Source: Membranipora membranacea (taxonomy: Eukaryota; Bryozoa; Gymnolaemata; Cheilostomatida; Membraniporidae). From it: a stretch of DNA of 60,000 bases. A program made the position numbers and the translations under genes. Shown piece after piece: positions 21,008 to 30,318 of this stretch. The notes under the pieces are model-generated. The model was given only the letters and a program-made list of their open reading frames with translations, ran no database searches and was not told the origin of the DNA. Location of the stretch: NCBI GenBank assembly GCA_914767715.1, contig OU612065.1, positions 30,010,001 to 30,070,000 of the forward strand. The letters are read 5' to 3'. How positions within the stretch are numbered: the first letter of the stretch is position 1; the number at the start of each line of letters is the position of its first letter.

Positions 21008-21548
21008 TATGTTGTAGCCATAGACTGATTATGCTAAATAACAGCAAAGTAACCAATACATAAAGTATCTGCAGTGTCACTGTCTGAAATCTCATGCGAA
21101 CGATAGCTTTATTTAAAGTTCTGCAAAAACTGTTTATTGATTGGGTGGTTATTATACTCCTCACTTCATTTTTGCCCAATGACAAAAATACCTTTTGTAG
21201 AATAGTCAATAATGTGATAGAATGAAACAGCAACTTCTTGCTGTTTGTGGAAGAAGATAAGATTTCTTCACAGAGGGAGGCATAGGTCTGTGAAGTTTGG
21301 CTGGCAGATAAGATTTTTCTTGATATCAATTCAATATCATTTACATACAATTCTTCCACATTTTGTTGAATCATGTACAGCGTGCTGGATTTGTCATCCA
21401 TCAATGTCACAGATAGAGGATAACATTTGCCTGCAAGATTGCTTAGCAAATATTGCCTTGCATTGATGGGTGAACTCAGATGTTTCAACAGGTTAATATA
21501 ATCACTTGTCTCTTCTAACCGTTCCATCATAGGTTGCCTAGGAAACAC
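21000..21548 (-). CDS. Tail-anchored membrane protein (up to 182 aa)
   Basis: A soluble, mostly helical body of about 150 residues is followed by a hydrophobic C-terminal segment (LQILYVLVTLLLFSIISLWLQ) ending in HNG, the layout of a tail-anchored protein. Two candidate starts exist, ATG at 21548 and ATG at 21530 (MERLEETSDYINLL). The second is attractive because a TATA-like TTATATATT sits at 21574-21582, very near the first. It is the first gene of the - strand cluster 21548-20462. The family is not recognised. It could act in envelope, egress or host-membrane remodelling. Confidence 0.65.
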   Translation of the reverse strand: MFPRQPMMERLEETSDYINLLKHLSSPINARQYLLSNLAGKCYPLSVTLMDDKSSTLYMIQQNVEELYVNDIELISRKILSASQTSQTYASLCEEILSSSTNSKKLLFHSITLLTILQKVFLSLGKNEVRSIITTQSINSFCRTLNKAIVRMRFQTVTLQILYVLVTLLLFSIISLWLQHNG

Positions 21549-21716
21549 TAATATGAATAGGTATCTTCCGAGTAATATATAACCACTTGGTTCACTGGTA
21601 TTTAAGTGCTTGCCTGCTTACCAAATTCACTCACGGACGCACACACACACACAGACGGACTTACACACTACCAAAGTGACTATTTGTTTGATCTATTATA
21701 GGACACTTTTATCACT
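21549..21716. promoter_or_regulatory. Divergent promoter region
   Basis: This 168-nt gap separates outward-facing genes. A TATA-like TTATATATT (- strand, 21574-21582) points to the membrane-protein cluster, and TATTTAAG (+ strand, 21599-21606) points to the spliced zinc-protein gene. A CA-rich run (about 21648-21662) lies within. The spacing of the + strand element fits a 5' leader of about 85 nt. Function is inferred from layout only. Confidence 0.45.
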
Positions 21717-22332
21717 ATGGAACATGTGAGTATACACATGTACTTTGCTTTATTTTTCCTACTATAATTATAATATTTTTTATGTTTCAATTTTTTTACC
21801 TTTGTTGTATATGACTTGACAAATTGCTTATGTGAATTTCCATTGCTCAGAATACTATGTTGGCTTGGTAACTAGTCATGGGTTTTTTGTTGCAGACTCG
21901 TTCCTGTACAGAATGCGCCAAAGAAATGTTTCCTAATGGTGAGGAGCTGTGCCTCACGAGACAGACGGCAAAGACTTCAGATGAATTAAAAGAAATATTT
22001 GCTGCTGAAAGTTTTCACTGTCCGACATGTGAGAGTAGAGTGCCAATAATGGATGCCAAACGTAAGTACATACATTCAGTACACTAACCATCGATGTTTT
22101 CTGAAGGTAGTGATACTTTCATTACATTCCTGAAGGCAATTGTCATTAATACGTGAACTCAAACTTCTGTGTTGTAGATGTAAAGAGGTTGCAACATCGA
22201 TTCAAAATTATGAGATCGGATCTGGTGCGTAAAACAAGAGCGACACTCAGGGAATTGGCAGCAGCAGAGGCAGAGTTAGATAGAAATATGAGACAAAAAC
22301 TACGACGAATGGCAATTAAAGACAGTCTGTAA
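21717..22332 (+). CDS. Small zinc-ribbon-type protein, three exons
   Basis: Exons 21717-21725 (ATGGAACAT), 21896-22061 and 22178-22332 join through consensus GTGAGT/GCAG and GTAAGT/GTAG sites in matching phase to give 109 residues. Two cysteine pairs, CTEC near residue 7 and CPTC near residue 44, could hold one zinc ion. The C-terminal half is a long basic helix (KRLQHRFKIMRSDLVRK, then ELAAAEAELDRNM). A DNA-binding or regulatory role is plausible but unproven. It is the only + strand gene in the right half of the Polinton and faces the membrane cluster across a divergent promoter. Confidence 0.75.
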
Positions 22333-22350
22333 TCTTTAATTGATAACTAA

Positions 22351-22617
22351 TCATTTTTTCTTCTTTTTTTTGTTAATTTTTTTTATCTGTTTTTCTACTT
22401 TTTTGTTGTTTTTATCCAGGGCAGCGTAATTTGCGTTGGAATGGTGGGTGTCAAAGTTATGTTCATCAGCTTTATGCTCATCAAAGTCATAGCATGAGTC
22501 TGGCGTTGTTACCCTGCTGCCTACGGGAGCACTCACAAATTGCGTTGCCAATTTTGTCAGATCAGGAATGCTTGCACCTGCTACCAGTAACATGTAAACT
22601 AGTACAATCTGTTCCAT
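22351..22617 (-). CDS. Possible small secreted protein (88 aa)
   Basis: The N-terminus is a good signal peptide (MEQIVLVYMLLVAGASI). A His/Asp-rich middle follows (DEHKADEHNFDTHHSN) and the end is lysine-rich (KKVEKQIKKINKKKKKK), the last part encoded by a T-rich tract on the + strand. The gene converges on the zinc-protein gene with 18 nt between stops. An A/T-rich TATA-like stretch lies about 50 nt upstream on the - strand. No family is recognised and the homopolymeric end makes the ORF less certain. Confidence 0.4.
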   Translation of the reverse strand: MEQIVLVYMLLVAGASIPDLTKLATQFVSAPVGSRVTTPDSCYDFDEHKADEHNFDTHHSNANYAALDKNNKKVEKQIKKINKKKKKK

Positions 22618-22994
22618 GGGCTATGTCAGATGCCTAATCTGTCAACTTTGCATTCATTTATTCCCGTGTTATTTTATGTGATTTTATGCATGTATCTCAT
22701 TTCAAAACCTTGTCTTTGCCGCATTGTCCTCAGATTTTTATTGAAATTGTTTTAACACTTCAATGAACATATATATACAGCTGCTCATTTTGTATATCAA
22801 TTTATCATTCTACCCTGTACCAATGAACATTTATCCTCACAAACAAACTGACACTCAATTCATTAATATTTACAACAACACTAGCTAACAGTGAATGTGA
22901 TCAATCACATTACCCACACAAGCATCTCATTTATCATGAATAAATATACATAAAAAGAATTACATAAACAAACTTCCATCCTCACCATACAAAA
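22618..22994. other. Right subterminal region of the Polinton
   Basis: 377 AT-rich nucleotides between the last ORF and the right inverted repeat. No gene or repeat was recognised. Confidence 0.4.
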
Positions 22995-23124
22995 TGATAG
23001 AGTAGAAATTGACAACTCCCATACAATATGAGTAGTCGTTCCACCAGGAACGTTACAAAAGGGATCGAGTCGCTCATTCGTTTCAATGGGTTCGGGCTAA
23101 CGACCTGCTCCCACTTTTACTACT
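22995..23124 (-). repeat. Right terminal inverted repeat of the Polinton
   Basis: Inverted partner of 5408-5537, followed directly by the duplicated target CATGAT at 23125-23130. Two mismatches in 130 bp indicate little time since the last copying or insertion. Confidence 0.97.
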
Positions 23125-23130
23125 CATGAT

Positions 23131-24427
23131 CATAAGGCTTTTCTATATCACTGGACCAAAATTGACTCTAGATTCAATTCAATAATTATTCATATATCAT
23201 TTAAAGAAAGAAAAACAATTACTATCCAGTTATGTATTCTGGATACAATATGAATCTCATCTGTGGAGATTGTTGTATGGAAAAAGGAGACACTTCTCCG
23301 TTCCAACACTTGATTGTATTGTGCTTGATGAAGATTTTTTATTATGATTGTAACAGAACATAGAATTTTCGATCTCTTTTACTCTTAGGATAAATGGATC
23401 AAACTTTTGGTTTATAGCAAAGAAAATAGATCAATTTCGGTTAGTCGAAACCAACGATTGTTGATCGCAAGAAATGTCAGTCGCTCCTGCTATAATCTGT
23501 TTGGAACTTTGCTAAACTTTTATCTCATCTGTGAATGATAAAGGGAAGAAAGTCCACTATACCCAACCCCATTAGATTGTCTTATAGAATAGTCAAGGAG
23601 CGGGACTCAGTGGATTTCAGTGAAAAAAAAAAGCAGTCTTTGCTCAAAGCAGAGGCCATCTCATAGTTTTTAATCTGCCAGATGAAGATTACATAGCACT
23701 ATTTAAAAGAAATATTCATTGTCACGTATATGATCTCCCTTTATAATTGAGCAACATAATCTTAGTAGTGTGGTTTTATGCTGTTAAAGTCGACCAGCAA
23801 AGCATTAGCATTTAATCCCCCATAAACAAGGAACAGTGTAGTGGATTTTCCACCACAGCTGGACATTCATAACTTTATTTTACATGCTTTATTATTATTA
23901 TTATTAGGTGTCTTTCCATCTGAGCATTTTACATTTTACTTTTCTAATTTTAACTCTGACAAACCCATCTAGAATGTTCCATAGATATTACATTAGCCAG
24001 TATCATATGACATAATATGCTTTTAATAACTGGTCACAGTAGTATCAACTCAGTTAGTATTTTGCAGCTGAGGAAGCAACACCTCATATTTTTAAACTAG
24101 TCTACAGTAACCAATAAAGTGCCATTTTGAATTTTAACACACTGAAGTAAGTTCTTGATTTCTGCTGCTGGCAGACCTCCCTGCCTTGACATATTGTTGC
24201 CTTGTTTGTACTCTGTTGTTAGACTGTAGCCTCCCTCGGGTAGTAGGTAGAGGCTTAGTGAAAACCCCCATTGCACCACTGCAACCATTGACCTGATTCC
24301 CAGGCCAGTTATCCTCCCAGCTATCTTGCAAAGATAGTTGTAACTCAGAGCCATTCCCTTCCCCCATTTATTTATTTTCTTTATCTATACCCCTTCCCTC
24401 CCATATGTTTCGCGGGACAAATAAAGT
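23131..24427. other. Non-coding flank between Polinton and retrotransposon
   Basis: No credible ORF, RNA gene or inverted repeat was seen. The last 60 nt (ATCTATACCCCTTCCCTCCC..GGGACAAATAAAG) belong to the short repeat family that continues after the retrotransposon at 28638, so the retrotransposon is inserted in that repeat. Confidence 0.5.
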
Positions 24428-24670
24428 TGAAGAATATGACACACTGAATTATATGTAAGATACTGAATGTTGTATTCTCATGAACTGCAAAGCCTAACTA
24501 TGGCAGTAGAAAAATCCTCTCCACACTACAATTGCAAAACAAGAACTGAAACTTTCTGAAAGAAACTGAAACTACATGTCACATGACTTGACCATGGGAT
24601 TATGGGATATCTCAACATAAAATAAAAGGGAACATAACTACAATTTACTAGCATATTAGCACAGATCACA
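24428..24670 (-). repeat. 3' LTR of the retrotransposon
   Basis: Direct repeat partner of the 5' LTR, preceded on the - strand by the polypurine-like tract at 24671-24680 and 31 nt after the pol stop. Confidence 0.95.
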
Positions 24671-24701
24671 CCTCCCCATGATCTCAAGATCATACTTCGG
24701 A

Positions 24702-27683
24702 TCAGGTGTCATAAATATTGTTACCGAATCGCTGAGGGGGATTACGGGCCCTGGCTTGATGATCTTGCTCACCAACACTCTCATTGTCACTGGCATCACT
24801 AACACTTCCATGCTGTCCCGCATCGTCATCAGATGCATCCTCCCCATCAAGGTCAACTAGCTCATAGTCAATAGCGCCTTGAATTGATTGTCCATTCTCT
24901 TCATTGGTTAGAGAGAAATGCTGGCGTAGCCTTAGGTCACTGACATGTCTGGGTGTGCTACCAACCTTAACAGCAGTGTTTGAGATGATAGCGGTTACCT
25001 CCCCAGTTGGCCATGTAGTCGTGCAGCGGGCACCAGGAGGTTTTACATACACACTGTCTCCGACACTGAATGGATTGAGATGAGTGTCTCTCTGTCGACG
25101 GAATGAGTTCCCTGTCACATCTGGCAATGACTGACCGCCGTATTGGTAGATAGATTCCGCCGGCGTGCTACCATCAACTTTTGCTGAAAAGTTGTACCAG
25201 TACACCATATCCTGTACTGAGCCACCGGAGCGAGCAACCATTCTCTTGATTGTTCTATGTTGCCGCTCTACTAGGCCGTTTCCTTGCTTCTTGTAGGCAC
25301 AACTAAATATATGGTCCACGTTCCACTTAGCCATAAATCCACGGAACCTCTCGCTCACATAACATGGTCCATTATCAGTTAACAGTTCTTTAGGAGGTCC
25401 ACGCTCATTGAAGATTTGTCCTAGTAGTTTTATGACAGCTTCGGTCGTCTCATTGGTGAGCTGTCGCCATATAGAGAATCTGCTAGGTCCACAGTCTATT
25501 AGGGTCAAGTACGGACTGCCTCCATAATGAGTGATGTCTGATGCCAGTCTGAACCATGTCTCATCAACAGAAAGCTCACCATGTTCCCATCTTACTGGTG
25601 CTGGATCAACACGTCTGCAGACTTGGCATTCCTTCACCGCTTGGACCACATCATCTTTTTGTACTGCATCGCCCCACTTACACCTGGAAAGATAAAAGGT
25701 CCTTTCCACCCCCAGGTGGTTAGTATCATGAAGATCACGCACAGCCTCAATAGAGTATCCGCCAACACAGCCGACTGATACAACCTGAGCTAGAGGTTTG
25801 AGCCACTTCTTAGGAACCCTTGTAAGTGCATCAGCTAGATTAGCCTCTGACTTGACCAATACCACCTCAACATGTAAGTCATACAACTCGATAAGCTCAG
25901 CGATCATACTCAACCTCCTCCTAGTAATCAGCTCACCAAGACCTCCGACCTTAGGACGCTTGCTGTTATTTATCACCGATTTCACCCAGCCATACACAGT
26001 AGCAGAATCTGTCATAACTTTCATAGACTTCAACTCCCACTTTATACCACAGCTCAAACCTCTGACTACTGCCTCTAACTCAGCAACATTGATATGATTG
26101 CCATCATCTTTCCTCAACCAACAACCATCCTCTACCATCACACCACCTATCTCAACTATCACTCCGACAGCTAGGCTGCTTGCATCACACCATATCACTC
26201 CTTCCTCAGTACAAGGCACAGACCATACTCCACAAACAGGGTCTCTTATGACTAGCATTGCCTGAGTTTCAAACAGCATCTCCTTGACGCGAGTGGGAAC
26301 CTTCTCATCCCAGTCACAATCACTTGCCTGTCTCTTCATAAAGCTGCATGCTACTCGTAGCCATCCACCTAAAGGATAATGCCCAGTGAGGCGACCACAC
26401 ACCGAGAACAACTCTCGTTTTGTCACTACATCAGCTATGTCACCGTACTCATTGTCCCTACCCCAGACCAACTCATTACTCTCAGTAAGCTTTACACGCA
26501 AGCCAAGCACCCTAGCATCACACATTCTCTCAGGTTCCTTTGTCACCAAGCCATACTTTCGAAGATGGGCTCTCACACAATCCACCGATACTCTGTCCTC
26601 ATCCACTATGATATCGTCTATGTAGTGATCAGTACCGTGTTCAACTGCACTATCCATTGACAGAACCTTACCAAGAACCTTTGACATGATTTTCGGTGCA
26701 ACATTCAAACCGAAACCCATCCGTGTCATGACATACATTTTGTTCTTATAACGAACTGCCTGGAACTTCAGCAGCTCATCATCAACATACAACTGCAGGT
26801 ATGCCTTTTTGAGATCAAGCATAGAACAGTTTGAGCCAAATCTGCGCCATTTGCGCAACTTATCCTGACATACAGCAACATCAACGCCTGGGTTGCTACT
26901 GATGTACTGATTCAACTCTTTCCCATAGTCCATAACAGGCCTTATCTTACTGTCTTTGTTTGGCTGCAATGCAGCCAACATAGGTATCACACCCTTCACT
27001 TCACCATGTTTTGAAACATCATGCTCTACTAACCACCCACACTCAATCCATGACTCAACCTCTCTCTCATAACCTGCCCCACATTTGTCACTGATATTGT
27101 ACTTGCCTCTTTGATTTCTCAAAGTAGGCTCTTCATCCTTCCATTTCCAAGAGACCTTCCATTGATTTCCATCATCAATCGCTCTAAAATCAGTGTCTTC
27201 GACCTCAAGAGAAGGAACCACCGAAACTCCTACAGCAGCAACCAAGGACATATGCATACCTTCATCAACATTGCCAAAATGAGGAACACTCCTCGAGCTC
27301 ACAGTTACTCCACCTAAACCTCTGACAGCATCCATACCTATTATTGCGGAAAATCCACATACCAGAGATGACGCGACAAAGCATCGTAATTTCACTGAAT
27401 CACGACATGTATCTAACACCAAGTCAACTTCTCCTGCACACTGAGTAGTTTTGCCATCGAGCATTGTCACAACACTAGGCTTAGAGTTGTGCTTAGAACC
27501 TAACACCTTGATCACATGAGATGTTACAACAGTCCGCTGACAACCTGTGTCAACCAACGATCTACACTGAACGCCATTGATCAAAATGTTTATCACAGGT
27601 ATTGGCGCCTCTATTGCTGCGATGCGGGGCGAGTATCCGACGCAGATACTGCCCCGGTCCCATTTCCCGATCGGTTTGGGCAT
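24702..27683 (-). CDS. Pol polyprotein (protease, reverse transcriptase, RNase H, integrase)
   Basis: A 993-residue frame. The aspartic protease has DTG at 45-47. The reverse transcriptase has MLDLKKAYLQL near 288 and the catalytic YIDD at 354-357. RNase H acids are D500 (WCDAS), E535 and D559 (TDSATVYGW). The integrase zinc site is H652, H656, C686 and C689. The DDE core is D716 (SDITHYGG), D770 (LLTDNGP) and E806 (NGLVERQH), with 35 residues between the last two. A basic and then acidic C-terminus follows. It sits in the -1 frame relative to gag, beginning within the second zinc knuckle. All catalytic residues are present. Confidence 0.96.
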   Translation of the reverse strand: MPKPIGKWDRGSICVGYSPRIAAIEAPIPVINILINGVQCRSLVDTGCQRTVVTSHVIKVLGSKHNSKPSVVTMLDGKTTQCAGEVDLVLDTCRDSVKLRCFVASSLVCGFSAIIGMDAVRGLGGVTVSSRSVPHFGNVDEGMHMSLVAAVGVSVVPSLEVEDTDFRAIDDGNQWKVSWKWKDEEPTLRNQRGKYNISDKCGAGYEREVESWIECGWLVEHDVSKHGEVKGVIPMLAALQPNKDSKIRPVMDYGKELNQYISSNPGVDVAVCQDKLRKWRRFGSNCSMLDLKKAYLQLYVDDELLKFQAVRYKNKMYVMTRMGFGLNVAPKIMSKVLGKVLSMDSAVEHGTDHYIDDIIVDEDRVSVDCVRAHLRKYGLVTKEPERMCDARVLGLRVKLTESNELVWGRDNEYGDIADVVTKRELFSVCGRLTGHYPLGGWLRVACSFMKRQASDCDWDEKVPTRVKEMLFETQAMLVIRDPVCGVWSVPCTEEGVIWCDASSLAVGVIVEIGGVMVEDGCWLRKDDGNHINVAELEAVVRGLSCGIKWELKSMKVMTDSATVYGWVKSVINNSKRPKVGGLGELITRRRLSMIAELIELYDLHVEVVLVKSEANLADALTRVPKKWLKPLAQVVSVGCVGGYSIEAVRDLHDTNHLGVERTFYLSRCKWGDAVQKDDVVQAVKECQVCRRVDPAPVRWEHGELSVDETWFRLASDITHYGGSPYLTLIDCGPSRFSIWRQLTNETTEAVIKLLGQIFNERGPPKELLTDNGPCYVSERFRGFMAKWNVDHIFSCAYKKQGNGLVERQHRTIKRMVARSGGSVQDMVYWYNFSAKVDGSTPAESIYQYGGQSLPDVTGNSFRRQRDTHLNPFSVGDSVYVKPPGARCTTTWPTGEVTAIISNTAVKVGSTPRHVSDLRLRQHFSLTNEENGQSIQGAIDYELVDLDGEDASDDDAGQHGSVSDASDNESVGEQDHQARARNPPQRFGNNIYDT

Positions 27684-28378
27684 TTGTTTGCCAGGTGATC
27701 GGGTGAATCACATATATAGCATCTTCGATCACGCTGAGCTTGACCACTAACATACCGCTCCTTTTTCCTGTTAGGACATTCCCGAGCTACATGCCCATTA
27801 CCAGAGCAGACGAAGCACTGTACAGCTTTTACATTTGACTTTACACCTGCACAAGCAAAAGCAGAATTGCCTCCCCTTGATGCAAGCATTGCACGCGCTT
27901 TCCCTACTAACTCTGCGAGCCCCAACCTCTCAACATTAACAGTAGATTTTAACTGCATAGCTACATCAGAAGGTAGGCCTGATACAAATGCACACCTGAC
28001 CAGAGGCTCACCATGATGTCCATGACCCATCAATGCCACCAACCGCCTTATATCAGCTAAATACACATCAACCGACTCATTCACGATTAATACTCTGCTC
28101 TTCAACTCATCATACGCTGTAAATGGATCAATGCTGAAAGCAGTGGATAACTCAGCTTTTAACAAATCATAATCATTCTTAGTTTCATCACTCAACTGTT
28201 GATATACAGAAAAGGCAGGACCTGACAAGAACAATGGCACAAACTTAGGCAGATCTGTCAACCCTTGCAACTGTGCTACCAGCTCTAGCTTCTCTATCCA
28301 AACAAAGAACTCACCACTTGTCTTCTGGTCCTCATAGTTCTTGATGATATCAGAAAACCTTATAGCCTTGGATACCAT
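27611..28378 (-). CDS. Gag protein with two CCHC zinc knuckles
   Basis: From the ATG at 28378 (MVSKAIRFSDIIKN) the protein is 255 residues. An in-frame ATG at 28411 lies inside the LTR and is less likely. The N-terminal part is a helical capsid-like region (FFVWIEKLELVAQLQGL). The C-terminus has two zinc knuckles, CFVCSGNGHVARECPN and CYICDSPDHLANKCPNR, that bind genomic RNA. The gag stop lies 73 nt past the start of pol, which is read in the -1 frame. The gene assembles retrotransposon particles. Confidence 0.93.
   Translation of the reverse strand: MVSKAIRFSDIIKNYEDQKTSGEFFVWIEKLELVAQLQGLTDLPKFVPLFLSGPAFSVYQQLSDETKNDYDLLKAELSTAFSIDPFTAYDELKSRVLIVNESVDVYLADIRRLVALMGHGHHGEPLVRCAFVSGLPSDVAMQLKSTVNVERLGLAELVGKARAMLASRGGNSAFACAGVKSNVKAVQCFVCSGNGHVARECPNRKKERYVSGQAQRDRRCYICDSPDHLANKCPNRSGNGTGAVSASDTRPASQQ
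27674..27680 (-). promoter_or_regulatory. Putative -1 ribosomal frameshift heptamer CCCAAAC
   Basis: In the gag frame the codons read CCA AAC preceded by C, which is the X XXY YYZ form. A -1 slip yields CCC AAA and continues as PKPIGKW, exactly the start of the pol frame. The pol ATG immediately precedes it. Any downstream pseudoknot was not assessed. Confidence 0.5.
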
Positions 28379-28394
28379 GATTGCCGAAATAGCT

Positions 28395-28637
28395 TGAAGA
28401 ATATGACACACTGAATTATATGTAAGATACTGAATGTTGTATTCTCATGAACTGCAAAGCCTAACTAAGGCAGTAGAAAAATCCTCTCCACACTACAATT
28501 GCAAAACAAGAACTGAAACTTTCTGAAAGAAACTGAAACTACATGTCACATGACTTGACCATGGGATTATGGGATATCTCAACATAAAATAAAAGGGAAC
28601 ATAACTACAATTTACTAGCATATTAGCACAGATCACA
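28395..28637 (-). repeat. 5' LTR of the retrotransposon
   Basis: Direct repeat partner of 24428-24670, one mismatch in 243 bp. It starts TGTGATC and ends TTCTTCA on the - strand. The coding region begins almost at once after it. Confidence 0.95.
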
Positions 28638-28930
28638 AAAGTAATGTTTTGTCCAAATCCCTTCCCCCCATTTGTCTTGCAGGATTAAATAATAGGGTTA
28701 TTTATTTGATCTATACCCCTTCCCTCCCATTTGTTCGCCGGACAAATAAGGTAATATATTGACCAAATCTCTTGACCCCCCATTTGTCTTGCAGGATAAA
28801 TAGGGTTATTTATTTTATCTATACCCCTTCTATCCCATTTGTCTAGCGGGACAAATAAGGTAATATTTTATCAAAGTCCCTCCCCCCATTTGTCTTGCCG
28901 GATAAAGAAGGCTATTCCTTTTTTACCTAT
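28638..28930. repeat. Three diverged ~108-bp tandem units
   Basis: Each unit contains CCCCCATTTGTCTTGC, a TATTTAT..TCTATACCCCTTC stretch and CGGGACAAATAAGG-like sequence. A fourth partial unit lies at 24371-24427, on the other side of the retrotransposon, confirming that the element split a pre-existing array. Confidence 0.75.
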
Positions 28931-28969
28931 ATCTCTCTTTCTCCCCAAAGTCAGCACAATACTATTCCC

Positions 28970-29062
28970 AGTAAGATAGAGTCGGCGCACTCGTGTTGTT
29001 TCAAGATAAGATAGAGTCGTCGACTCATGTTATTGCCAGATAAGTTAGAGTCGTCGCACTCG
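28970..29062. repeat. Short minisatellite around AGATAGAGTCG
   Basis: Three copies of a roughly 40-nt unit with core AAGATAGAGTCGTCGCACTC. From 29063 to 30205 no gene or other repeat was recognised, apart from a perfect-looking hairpin at 29982-30011 (GAGGAGTTAAAG paired with CTTTAACTCCTT). Confidence 0.65.
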
Positions 29063-30205
29063 GTATAGAGAGTTGGTGTACTCAGAAGAAATAGGCAATG
29101 TGGGTGGTTGCAGTGGCGTAGGCCTTAGGGTAACCCTCTTAAAATCCTCTACAGTAGGAATAGTTTACTGTTTAGGACTCCTTATAATGTAACACCATAC
29201 AAATTGAGAGGCCTATAGCTGTACCCTGCAATATTGTTGGGCAGAGCAGCAAATCATGGTGTGAATTCATAAATAGAACAGTTATGACTCTTGGAATTCA
29301 AGTACTATCAATTATGTTTCCACAGAAAATAGATGCTAGATATGGGGCTCCCAGTATTTTACTGAAGATTAAAGATTGAAGAAAAGATTTAAATGAAAAA
29401 TCAATAGAAGATTTCTCGATTTCAAGTAGACTGGATTCAATCAAACAACTTGCAGTTATCTACTCAGGTTGGGTTTGTTTGAACAGACAACTCCACACAA
29501 CAACAAACCAAAACCCATCAGTGATACTTATTTTGGATCACAGATGCACTGTTTGTCTAAAATATTCACCTTCATTAACTAAAAAACTTGCTGACTCAGT
29601 TCTCACAGGCATTTAGGCACAGCAGTTTTATCTCGAGTCCAGTTGTTTTGAAGAATTTATTCTGAAGATTAGAGTTTTAAATTTGAAGATTGCTCTATTT
29701 TCTGTGAAGAAATTGAAGACAGCATCGTGTGCAGAGAGCCCCAGATATGCATCCAATTGTTATTCGTTATTATTTGTTATTCAATGGCTTATTCAATGGC
29801 TTATTCACTTGAAAGAGAGATCACCTGCCTTTGATCAATCTTCCCTTGTGGTTCTATCTGACGTAAAACTTCGCTCGGTAGTTTTGTTGCCATAACAACT
29901 TATTACCTACCTTTCAAGCGATGTCCCATTGTGTGTCACTCTGCTCTCATTCCAATGACATCATTCAGTTGTAGGGTTATACCGAGGAGTTAAAGACTTT
30001 AACTCCTTGGTTGTACCATACTCATCGTTCTTTTGCTCAAAACAGAGTTGTCCTGTTCTACAGGGGCAGGGCACAACATGAAATTTCAACTGAACGCTGT
30101 TTATTTGTTTTCCGATAATCCATGTATTGAGAAAGGAAACAGCTTTCTGAATAACACGTTGTTCCAAGCTGTGCTTATGAGTGACTTTCATAGTTTAGCT
30201 GAAAG

Positions 30206-30318
<113 letters not shown>

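Larger units (their letters stand above)
5408..23124. mobile_element. Complete Polinton/Maverick (adintovirus-like) element
   Basis: Both ends carry the hallmarks of the family. The element begins AGTAGTAAAAG and ends CTTTTACTACT, and is flanked by an identical 6-bp duplication CATGAT (5402-5407 and 23125-23130). The interior encodes the full Polinton set: protein-primed PolB, retroviral-type integrase, FtsK/HerA packaging ATPase, adenain-like protease, major capsid and penton. Genes on the left half point right (integration and virion proteins). Most genes on the right half point left (replication, packaging, membrane and nuclear proteins). Every core ORF is open and the repeats are nearly identical, so the insertion looks young and possibly competent. 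The element is 17717 bp long, typical of the family. Confidence 0.97.
24428..28637 (-). mobile_element. Complete Ty3/Gypsy-type LTR retrotransposon
   Basis: A 4210-bp element on the - strand. Two 243-bp LTRs run TGTGATCTGTGC..ATATTCTTCA and differ at one base (ACTATGGC versus ACTAAGGC). The 5-bp target duplication AAAGT lies at 24423-24427 and 28638-28642. Between them are gag and pol with the order protease, reverse transcriptase, RNase H, integrase, which defines the Ty3/Gypsy order. There is no envelope ORF. A purine tract CATGGGGAGG abuts the 3' LTR. Intact ORFs and near-identical LTRs imply recent insertion. Confidence 0.96.

Noticed and set aside
24097-24367. Two overlapping ORFs of 77-85 codons on the - strand
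   Set aside because: Different frames of the same stretch, no domain, no splice context; probably repeat-derived non-coding DNA.
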